This document shows, piece after piece, positions 14,846-21,877 of a stretch of 64,000 nucleotides of DNA. The stretch is from Pseudomonas sp. ABC1. Its GTDB lineage: Bacteria; Pseudomonadota; Gammaproteobacteria; Pseudomonadales; Pseudomonadaceae. The first letter of the stretch is position 1. Every line of letters begins with the position of its first letter. The position numbers and the translations under genes are program-made. The notes beneath the pieces were generated by a model. That model had not been told where the DNA came from. It worked only from the letters and a program-made list of their open reading frames with translations, and ran no database searches. The DNA lies in contig NZ_CP058349.1 in the NCBI RefSeq assembly GCF_013395055.1, positions 3,719,501-3,783,500 of the forward strand. The letters are read 5' to 3'.

Positions 14846-15558
14846 GACTGCCTCCTTCAAATGATTGATCGAATTTCGTCAAATGATAGCAGGAATGGCT
14901 GTGCGTGCCAGTCGGAAGGGCGCCAGGGCAATCCTGCTATGTGAAGGTTGGAGCTGGATTGGCAAGTCAGTTCGTGATGGGTCATGAACACGCTGGTGTT
15001 GTCCTGACGTCCGTGCTGTCGCGAGCCCGACCAGCCCCTCTACGCAACACGCATGAATACATCCCTGTAGCTCTACGCCGACATCCCTGTCGGCGAAGGT
15101 TGCTCCGAGGGCAGGTCGGGCTCGCTGCAAATATCGAAGTGACCATGAGAAGAAGCCACAACCCCGTCGCTCCCGCGCAGGCGGGAGCCCAGGTGCGCAA
15201 GGCCAAGGCTGGCGGGTTTCTTCCTACAGTCGCCGCAGAAGACGGCTGTGTGGATGACAAGTGGCGGGACGTAGCCTGGTATTCGCACAGGAGCGCCGAA
15301 CGCAAGGTCACCGAGTCGTGGGGAAGGCAAAAGACGTGTCAGACCGTAGTACGCGCAGGCGGTAACCCAGGTGCCCCACACGCATGTTTACCGGCTCTTA
15401 TCCAGCAGTCATCTTCGGTGGTGAATGCAGGAAAGATGTGTTGGTCATAAGCCCGCGCACCTGGGCTCCCGCCTGCGCGGGAGCGACGGAGGTCGTTGTC
15501 TGCCCATGGTGACTATTGAGCGAGGGGCTGCCGCCGTTCAGGAGCAGCACGTGTTCGC
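14846..15558. other. Intergenic stretch of 713 bp with palindromes, no convincing gene
   Basis: Open frames here translate to low-complexity arginine/proline/alanine strings that change when the repeats are masked, so I call none. The part next to 14845 must hold the toxin-antitoxin promoter. TACATCCCTGTA (15058-15069) and CGCCGACA(TCCC)TGTCGGCG (15076-15095) are two short hairpins sharing the core ACATCCCTGT. A 34-bp perfect inverted repeat spans 15165-15488 and is listed separately. Confidence 0.6.
15165..15488. repeat. 324-bp segment bounded by 34-bp perfect inverted repeats
   Basis: The left arm 15165-15198 begins CGTCGCTCCCGCGCAGGCGG and the right arm 15455-15488 is its exact reverse complement over all 34 bases. 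Each arm is itself palindromic (GCTCCCGC with GCGGGAGC) and ends in CCAGGTGCGC, as do the units of the tandem array at 2901. The 256 bp between them carry no clear gene. It could be a nonautonomous mobile unit or two independent inverted insertions of one repeat. Confidence 0.75.
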
Positions 15559-16269
15559 TCACGACGTGAGGTCGGACGCAAGTGACAAGCGTTGTGCCGC
15601 GCGCAAGGTCGCCTGGCGGCGGCGCTCGATGAAGCTGGCGCTCTGGACGCGGACCCGCTCCAGCAGCGCGGGTGGTGCGCTGCGCGGCGAGCCTGCCGTG
15701 AAGGGCGGTTGCGGGTCGTATTCCATCTGCAACTGGATCGCCTGGGCGCTGTCCTCGCCGGCGAGTTCGGCGACCACGCTCAGGGCGAAGTCGATGCCGG
15801 AGGTGACACCGGCACCGCTGATGCGGTTGCGGTCGCGCACCACCCGTTGTTCGACCGGGAGGGCGCCAAGCAGCGCCAACTGGTCGAGGGATGACCAGTG
15901 GCAGGTCGCCCGGTAGCCATCCAGCAGGCCGGCGGCACCAAGCACCAGCGAGCCGGTGCAGACCGAGGTGACCAGGCGGCAGTCCGCACTGATACGCCTG
16001 ATGAAGTCCAGGGTCGTAGCGTCGTCCATCAGGTCGATCTGTCCCGGCCCGCCGGGGATGCAGATCACGTCGAGCCTGGGGCAGTCCTGGAAGGTGGTGT
16101 CCGGCAGGATGCTCAATCCACGGTCCGAGGCCACCGGGTCGAGGGTCTTCCAGATCAGATGCAGGCACGTGCCGGGCAACCGAGCGAACACTTCGGCGGG
16201 GCCGGTCAGGTCCAGTTGGGTCAGGCCGGGGAACAGCAGCAGACCGATATGCAGTGTTGGCTGGCTCAT
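15559..16269 (-). CDS. inhA: DJ-1/PfpI family protein, isonitrile hydratase-like (InhA)
   Basis: The 236-residue protein closely resembles the isonitrile hydratase InhA known from Pseudomonas putida. LLFPGLTQLDLTGPAEVFAR opens it, LDVICIPGGPGQIDLM holds the conserved Gly turn and acidic residue region, and LVTSVCTGSLVLGAAGLLDG near residue 98 holds the nucleophile cysteine; YRATCHW follows. InhA hydrates isonitriles to N-substituted formamides in the cytoplasm. The ATG at 16269 is preferred because AGGA lies six bases upstream. It is the last gene of operon C, after an Opp-type importer. Without assay the substrate could also be another small molecule, since the DJ-1 family is broad. Confidence 0.75.
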   Translation of the reverse strand: MSQPTLHIGLLLFPGLTQLDLTGPAEVFARLPGTCLHLIWKTLDPVASDRGLSILPDTTFQDCPRLDVICIPGGPGQIDLMDDATTLDFIRRISADCRLVTSVCTGSLVLGAAGLLDGYRATCHWSSLDQLALLGALPVEQRVVRDRNRISGAGVTSGIDFALSVVAELAGEDSAQAIQLQMEYDPQPPFTAGSPRSAPPALLERVRVQSASFIERRRQATLRAAQRLSLASDLTS

Positions 16270-16271
16270 GG

Positions 16272-16550
16272 TCATTCCTGGTGGATGTCGTCGAGGGTAT
16301 TGTCGAAGCGGGACAGTGGCAGGCCCAGTTGCAGTTCGCAATAGTGGGCGTTGTCCAGTTGCCAGTCGAACAGGTCGCTGCGTTCGTCTAGGGCGATGGC
16401 GCGGATGACCTTGGCGACGAAGCCGTGGGCGACCAGTGCCACGGTGGCGTCCGGGTGGCGCCGGAGCAGCGGCGAGCTGACCAGGGTGTCGGTGCCATCG
16501 GGCAGGCGGTCACGCAGGGCTTCGGCCTGGCGGATGCCGGTGGCGGTGCC
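16272..16550 (-). pseudogene. Histidine phosphatase remnant, N-terminus and centre deleted
   Basis: The frame ending at 16272 reads GIRQAEALRDRLPDGTDTLV SSPLLRR and then jumps straight to HPDATVALVAHGFVAKVIRA and LFDWQLDNAHYCELQLGLPL. In intact phosphoglycerate mutase-like proteins the first part is followed by about 60-70 residues before the second histidine motif, and the catalytic RHG motif precedes both. Here RHG is missing and the centre is gone. There is no own start codon. It is fused at about 16549 to the remnant listed next. Confidence 0.75.
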
Positions 16551-16665
16551 CACGAATGATCGAGCCGGCGACAAAGGCGAAGGCGGCGCCAGCGTAGCGG
16601 CTGCGCAGCAGGCTGTCGGCGATCGCCAGCGCTTCGCACGGGGAGGGCAGTTGCGGGGTGGTCAT
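16549..16665 (-). pseudogene. Nucleotidyltransferase remnant, first 39 codons only
   Basis: From an ATG at 16665 the frame reads 39 residues ending AGAAFAFVAGSIIRG, which is the start of a small nucleotidyltransferase (the GS motif that should be followed by a DxD). After IIRG the sequence switches to histidine phosphatase DNA in another frame and stops soon after. This gene once lay just downstream of the ABC ATPase gene (14 bp away). Confidence 0.7.
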
Positions 16666-16678
16666 GTTTCTGTACCCA

Positions 16679-18304
16679 TCAGGACGCCTGAGCCAAATGG
16701 CTGCCGGGGATGGCATCGAGCAGTTCGCGGGTGTAGGGGCTGGCGGGGGTGTCGAAGACCTGGCTCGCCGGGCCCTGTTCCACCACCTGGCCCCTGTTCA
16801 GTACCAGCACCTGGTGGGCGACGCTGGCGACCACGGCCAGGTCGTGGGAGACCAGCACATAGGCGACGCCCAGCTCCCGTTGCAGCTCGCCGAGCAGGTC
16901 GAGGATCTGTGCCTGTACCGAGACGTCCAGCGCCGACACCGGTTCGTCGAGCAGCAGCAGGTCCGGTTGCAGCGCCAGGGCGCGGGCGATGGCCACCCGT
17001 TGGCGCTGGCCACCGGAGAGTTCGCGGGGCAGGCGGTCGAGGTAGGCCTGTGGCAGGTGCACCAGGTCGATCAGGCGGCGCGCCGCCTGTTCCAGTTCGC
17101 GGCCCTTGGCCAGGCCGAAGGACACCAGCGGTTCGACGATGCTGTCGAAGATCGAGAAGCGCGGGTCGAGGGCGGCGAAAGGGTTCTGCTGCACCAGTTG
17201 CATGCGCCGGCGCAGCGGGCGGAACTGGCGCCAGCCGTGGCCGGTGACGTCCTCGCCAGCGAACAGGATGCGGCCCTGGTCGGGTTTCTCCAGGCCGAGG
17301 GCGATGCGCAGGGCGGTGCTCTTGCCGGAGCCGGATTCGCCAACGATGGCCAGCGTCTGGCCGGGGTAGACGGCCAGGCTGACGTCTTGCAGGGCCTGGA
17401 ACACGGCGTCCTCGCCCTTCACGGCGGGCAGTCGGTACTGTTTGCCGACATTCTCCAGGGCCAGTAGCGGCGTGCCGCTGGCGGCGGGGGCGGGTGGTGC
17501 ACGGCGGGCTGCGAAGGCCGGTGCCGCCGCGATCAGGGCGCGGGTGTAGTCCTGGGTTGGTGCCAGCAGGATTTGCCGGGGCGGCCCCTGTTCGAGCAGG
17601 TGGCCGCTTTTCATCACCAGTACCCGGTCGGCGCGGTCGGCGGCCACGCCGAGGTCGTGGGTGATGATCAACAGCGAGATGCCACGCTCGTGCACCAGTC
17701 GCTCCAGGTGGTCGAGGATGCGCCGTTGCACGGTGACGTCCAGCGCGCTGGTCGGCTCGTCGGCGATGATCAGCCGGGGATTGCCGGCCAGGGCGATGGC
17801 GATCAGCACGCGCTGGCGCATGCCGCCGGAAAGCTCATGGGGGTACTGGCGGGCGCGCAGCACCGGCTTGTCCAGACCGACCTGTTGCAGCAGCTCGACG
17901 ACGTCTGCATCCACGCCTGGGTAGCGCCTGCCATGGGCGAGGATCAGCGCCTCGGCGATCTGCCGGCCGATGCGCAGGGTCGGATTGAGGCTGACCATCG
18001 GGTCCTGCGGTACCAGGCCGATGGTGCGGCCACGCAACTGGCGCTTGCTGCGTTCAGAGGCATGGCTGATGTCCAGGCCGTCGACGTACAACTGTCCGGC
18101 GCTGACTTCGGCGTTCTCCGGCAGCAGGCCGAGAATGGCGTTGGCCAGGGTGGTCTTGCCGGAGCCGGATTCGCCGACGATGGCCAGGGTCTCGCCTTGC
18201 TCGATATGGAAGGACACGTCCTGCACGGCCTGGGCGGTCTGGCCCGCGGAGCGGTAGGCGACGCTCAGGTGGCGGACGTCGATCAGGGGCTGGCGGTCGC
18301 TCAT
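16679..18304 (-). CDS. Dipeptide/oligopeptide-type ABC transporter, fused double ATP-binding protein
   Basis: The 541-residue protein is two ATPase domains in one chain. The first has Walker A GESGSGKTTL near residue 42, signature LSGGMRQRV and Walker B RLIIADEPTSALDV. The second has GESGSGKSTAL near residue 320, LSGGQRQRVAIARAL and DLLLLDEPVSALDV. Each ends with the Opp/Dpp tail (LLAPTQDYTRALIAA and FDTPASPYTRELLDAIPG). It powers import by the two permeases encoded just upstream. The ATG at 18304 overlaps the stop of the permease gene as ATGA. The arrangement is that of DppDF or GsiA fused into one subunit. Confidence 0.92.
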   Translation of the reverse strand: MSDRQPLIDVRHLSVAYRSAGQTAQAVQDVSFHIEQGETLAIVGESGSGKTTLANAILGLLPENAEVSAGQLYVDGLDISHASERSKRQLRGRTIGLVPQDPMVSLNPTLRIGRQIAEALILAHGRRYPGVDADVVELLQQVGLDKPVLRARQYPHELSGGMRQRVLIAIALAGNPRLIIADEPTSALDVTVQRRILDHLERLVHERGISLLIITHDLGVAADRADRVLVMKSGHLLEQGPPRQILLAPTQDYTRALIAAAPAFAARRAPPAPAASGTPLLALENVGKQYRLPAVKGEDAVFQALQDVSLAVYPGQTLAIVGESGSGKSTALRIALGLEKPDQGRILFAGEDVTGHGWRQFRPLRRRMQLVQQNPFAALDPRFSIFDSIVEPLVSFGLAKGRELEQAARRLIDLVHLPQAYLDRLPRELSGGQRQRVAIARALALQPDLLLLDEPVSALDVSVQAQILDLLGELQRELGVAYVLVSHDLAVVASVAHQVLVLNRGQVVEQGPASQVFDTPASPYTRELLDAIPGSHLAQAS

Positions 18305-19230
18305 CGCTGGATTTCCTCGAAGGTGCGGGCGATATGGTTGAGGCTGAACACCACGGCGACGAGGAACAGCCCCGGCAGCAGCGAAACCCAGGGCGCGGTG
18401 ATGAGGAAGTGCCGGCCGTTGGCAATCAGCGTGCCCCATTCGGCTGCTGGTGGCGCCGCCCCGAAACCGAGGAAGCTCAGGCCGGCGGTGGCGAGGATGG
18501 CCGCGCCGAAGTCCAGGGTGGCGAGCACCGCCACCGGCCCCCAGGCGTTGGGCAGGATATGCCGCAGCAGGGTGCGTCCCCAGCTCGCGCCACCCAGGCG
18601 CGCGGCCTCGACGTAGGGCAGGGTCTTGACCCGCAGCACTTCGGCGCGGGTGGTGCGGGCGAAGCCGGGGATGATGCCGACGCCCACGGCGATGGCCACC
18701 GGCAGGGTGCCGAAGCCGATGGCGGTGACGATCGCCAGGGCCAGCAGCAGGCCTGGCAGGGCCAGCAGCACATCGACGAAGCGCATGATCACCGCGTCGA
18801 TTCGGCCACCGGCGAAACCGGACAGGATGCCCAGGCCGAGGCCGCCGAGCAGGGCGATGCCGACCGCCAGCAAGGCCGCCTGTACCGACAGGCTGGCGCC
18901 ATGCACCACGCGGGTGTAGAGGTCGCGGCCGAGTTCATCGGTGCCGAACCAGTGGGTGGCGTTGGGGGCAGTGAGCTTGTCGGCGGGCGAAGTGGCATAA
19001 GGGTCGAAGCCACTGAGCAGGCCCGGTGCCAGTGCCGCCAGCAGGGAGAAGACGACGATGGCGAACGCCAGCAGGAAGCCGGGGCGGCGCAGCAGTGGTC
19101 GCAGGGTATCGAGGCTGCGACGCAGGCGGCTGCTGCGTCGCCACGGTCCGTTGGCCGGGGCTCTTGCGTCGGACGCTCGTTTCAGCAGGACGCCGTTGAA
19201 GCGGTCGATGGGCGTATCGGTAGCGCTCAT
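18301..19230 (-). CDS. Opp/Dpp-type ABC transporter permease (DppC-like)
   Basis: The 309-residue inner-membrane protein has an N-terminal cytoplasmic tail with basic residues, a first membrane helix (GFLLAFAIVVFSLLAALAPG), the DppC signature HWFGTDELGRDLYTRVVHGA near residue 92, and the EAA loop YVEAARLGGASWGRTLLRHI LPN near residue 205. Six helices are expected. It pairs with the permease encoded upstream; the genes overlap by ATGA. A C-terminal SLNHIARTFEEIQR is usual. Confidence 0.92.
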   Translation of the reverse strand: MSATDTPIDRFNGVLLKRASDARAPANGPWRRSSRLRRSLDTLRPLLRRPGFLLAFAIVVFSLLAALAPGLLSGFDPYATSPADKLTAPNATHWFGTDELGRDLYTRVVHGASLSVQAALLAVGIALLGGLGLGILSGFAGGRIDAVIMRFVDVLLALPGLLLALAIVTAIGFGTLPVAIAVGVGIIPGFARTTRAEVLRVKTLPYVEAARLGGASWGRTLLRHILPNAWGPVAVLATLDFGAAILATAGLSFLGFGAAPPAAEWGTLIANGRHFLITAPWVSLLPGLFLVAVVFSLNHIARTFEEIQR

Positions 19231-20180
19231 GAGGACACCTTGGGCGTGTGGGCGATGCGGGGGTCGAATGCCGGGTAGAGCAGGTCGACGATCAGGTTGA
19301 TGACGACGAAGGCCGTCGCCGAGATGGCGACCACCGCCAGCACCACCGGAATGTCCTGGCGCAGGACCGCTTCCTGGGTCAGCCGGCCGACGCCGTTGCG
19401 GGCGAAGATGGTTTCCACCAGCACTGCGCCGGACACCGTGTTGCCGACCTGCAGGCCGACCAGGGTGAGGATCGGCAGGGCGGCGTTCTTGAACGCGTGG
19501 CGCGCCTGCACCTGGCCCCGGCTGAGGCCCTTGGCGTAGGCGGTGGCGATATACGGCTCGCGCCAGATGCCCTGGAAGCTGCGTTGCAGCACCTGGGCGT
19601 AGACCGCCGCACTGGGGATGGCCAGGGTCACCGCCGGCAATACCAGGCTGTCGAAGCCCAGGCTGCCGGTGGCGGGGAACCAGCCGAGGCTGAAGGCGAA
19701 GACCTGGATCAGCAGCAGCCCCATCCAGAACACCGGCACCGAGAAGCCCAGCGCGGGCAGGCGGGTCAGCGCCACTTTCAGCGGGCGCCAGCGCACGTAG
19801 GCGGTGAGGTAGGCCAGGCCGATGCCGCCCACCAGCGACAGCAGGATCGCCAGCCCGGCCAGGGCCAGGGTCTGCGGCAGGCGTTCGGCGAGCAGCTCGA
19901 TCACCGGGCGGTTCTGCGTCAGCGACTGGCCGAAGTCGCCTTGCAAGACGCCCAGCAGCAGGTTCAGGTACTGCTCGAACAGGCCCCGGTCCAGCCCGTA
20001 GTAGGCACGTGCCTGGGCCAGCGCTTCCGGCGACAGTGACTCGATCTCCAGGCCGGAGGCGCTGAGCATGATCGACAGCGGATCGCCCGGCAGCAGGTAG
20101 AGGATGAAGTAGGTGATGCTGTAGGCACCCCACAGCACCAGCAGGGCCTGGGCGACGCGGCCGAGCATGTAGCGGGTCAT
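19227..20180 (-). CDS. Opp/Dpp-type ABC transporter permease (DppB-like)
   Basis: The 317-residue inner-membrane protein starts TRYMLGRVAQALLVLWGAYS, the usual first helix of DppB. DFGQSLTQNRPVIELLAERL follows near residue 97 and the EAA loop IATAYAKGLSRGQVQARHAF near residue 206. It forms the translocation path with the DppC-like subunit encoded next. The start codon at 20180 overlaps the stop of the binding-protein gene as ATGA, so all four transporter genes are coupled. Confidence 0.92.
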   Translation of the reverse strand: MTRYMLGRVAQALLVLWGAYSITYFILYLLPGDPLSIMLSASGLEIESLSPEALAQARAYYGLDRGLFEQYLNLLLGVLQGDFGQSLTQNRPVIELLAERLPQTLALAGLAILLSLVGGIGLAYLTAYVRWRPLKVALTRLPALGFSVPVFWMGLLLIQVFAFSLGWFPATGSLGFDSLVLPAVTLAIPSAAVYAQVLQRSFQGIWREPYIATAYAKGLSRGQVQARHAFKNAALPILTLVGLQVGNTVSGAVLVETIFARNGVGRLTQEAVLRQDIPVVLAVVAISATAFVVINLIVDLLYPAFDPRIAHTPKVSS

Positions 20181-21823
20181 GGTGCCTCCAGGTCGATGTC
20201 ATTGAGGAAGGCGAAGCCTTCGGCGGACCAGTGGAAATCCTTCACCCGTGCCGAGGTGGCGGCCTGCCAGAGGCGTTCGTAGATCGGCAACGCCGAGCCT
20301 TCGTCGATCAGCAGGTCCTGCAGGTCGCCGTAGGCGCGGGCGCGTTGTTCGCTATCGGTGGCAGTGATGCCGGCGTCGAACAGCGCCAGGGCCTTCTCCA
20401 GGGTGTCCGGGGCGTAGGTGCTGGTGGCCAGGGTGACGCTGTTGGCGCTGCGTGGGTCGAGGATGCTCTGCAACACGATGGGGTCGGCGCGGGTCATGTA
20501 GGAGGCGACCAGGTCATAGTTGCCCGCCGCATTCGCCGCGGCCCACTCGGCGTAGGTCTTCACGTCCAGTTGCAGGTCGATGCCGGCCTTGCGCAACTGG
20601 TCCTGGATCAGCACGTCGCCGGCGGTTTCCTGCGGCGCCAGGTTGTAGCGCAGGGTCAGGCGCTTGCCGTCCTTGTAGCGGTAGCCGTCGTCCGCCTTGC
20701 TCCAGCCGGCCTGGTCGAGCAGGCGTTCGGCGCCCGGCAGGTCGTAGGCGAGCTTGGCGCCCTGGCTGCGGAAGTAGGGTGTGGTGACGTCGTAGACACC
20801 GTCCACCACCGGGAACGCCGGGCTGTAGACGGTGCTGGCGTAGCTGGCGCGGTCGATGGCCTTCTGCACGGCCAGGCGCACGTCGCGGTCGCCGAGGATG
20901 CGGCCATTGCGGGTGTTGGGGTAGAGGTTGAGCGCCGGGCCCGGCAGCGAGCGGCTCTGGATGGTGGCACCGCGGGACTGGAACAGCTCCAGGTCGACCT
21001 CGGAGAACGGGTTGCGCGGCCACAGGATGTCTACCTGGCCCTGCAGGAACTGGCCGTTGCGTACGCTTTCCTCCGGGACGTAGCTGACCTCCACGCGGTC
21101 GAGGTGGGCTTCGCCACGGTTGCGCACGTTGGCCGAGGGCCAGGCATAGCCGCTGCGCTTGACCAGGCGCAGGCCGCTGGCGGGGGTGTAGCTGTCGAGG
21201 ATGAACGGGCCGCTGCCGATGACCTTGCCGAGGGAGCGCTCGCGCTCCGTCGCACGGTAGGACTCGGGGGCGAGGATCGACAGGTTGGTGGTCGAGGTGG
21301 CTTGCAGGAAGCCTGCGTTGGGTTTTGCCAGTACCAGCCTGATGGTGAAGTCGTCGAGCACTTCGGCATGGTCGTAGCCGGCCAGGTAGGTGGCGCCGAA
21401 GGTGCTCGGCAGTTCGCTGGCGAAGGCCTTGTTGCTGTCGAAGGCGGTCTTCACCGCCTGGGCGTCGAAGCGCTCGCCGTTGCTGAAGGTGACGTCGTCG
21501 CGCAGGTGGAAGGTGTAGCTCAGGGCGTCGTCGCTGATCTCCCAGCTTTTCGCCAGCCAGGGGATGATCTCACCGTTTTGCGGATCCTGGTCGGTGAGGG
21601 ATTCGGCGACGTTGCGCAGGACCACGCGGTGCTCGATCCAGTAGACCTGGAAGGGGTCGATGCTGGTCAGGTTGGGGTTGTCGAGGAAGAAGGCGATGCG
21701 CAGGGTCTTGCCGGACGTGCTGTCCTCGGACGGCGAGCAGCCGCCCAGGGCGAGGGCGGCGGCGAGGGGAAGGGCGAGGCCCGCCAGGCGGCGGGCCAGG
21801 GTACGCAGGGAACTCATCGGCAT
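20177..21823 (-). CDS. Lipoprotein substrate-binding protein of an Opp/Dpp/Nik-type importer (SBP_bac_5)
   Basis: The 548-residue protein has a lipobox, LALGGCS, so it is anchored by a lipid in the periplasm. The family 5 layout is complete: VLRNVAESLTDQDPQNGEII PWLAKSWE near residue 72, DDVTFSNGERFDAQAVKTAF near residue 107, a GPFILDSY turn, and RDVRLAVQKAIDRASYA near residue 305. These proteins bind peptides, opines, nickel chelates or glutathione; the ligand cannot be read. The ATG at 21823 has AGGA seven bases upstream. A TonB receptor gene lies just upstream, which would take the same ligand across the outer membrane. Confidence 0.9.
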   Translation of the reverse strand: MPMSSLRTLARRLAGLALPLAAALALGGCSPSEDSTSGKTLRIAFFLDNPNLTSIDPFQVYWIEHRVVLRNVAESLTDQDPQNGEIIPWLAKSWEISDDALSYTFHLRDDVTFSNGERFDAQAVKTAFDSNKAFASELPSTFGATYLAGYDHAEVLDDFTIRLVLAKPNAGFLQATSTTNLSILAPESYRATERERSLGKVIGSGPFILDSYTPASGLRLVKRSGYAWPSANVRNRGEAHLDRVEVSYVPEESVRNGQFLQGQVDILWPRNPFSEVDLELFQSRGATIQSRSLPGPALNLYPNTRNGRILGDRDVRLAVQKAIDRASYASTVYSPAFPVVDGVYDVTTPYFRSQGAKLAYDLPGAERLLDQAGWSKADDGYRYKDGKRLTLRYNLAPQETAGDVLIQDQLRKAGIDLQLDVKTYAEWAAANAAGNYDLVASYMTRADPIVLQSILDPRSANSVTLATSTYAPDTLEKALALFDAGITATDSEQRARAYGDLQDLLIDEGSALPIYERLWQAATSARVKDFHWSAEGFAFLNDIDLEAP

Positions 21824-21877
21824 GGGCGTTTCCTCGTGGAGCGGCCCGCCCCGCGTCCTGCGGGGCAGGCGAACGGG

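Noticed and set aside
14905..15450. Open frame of 181 codons in the long intergenic stretch
   Set aside because: It runs through the inverted repeats and reads as low-complexity sequence with no motif or ribosome site.
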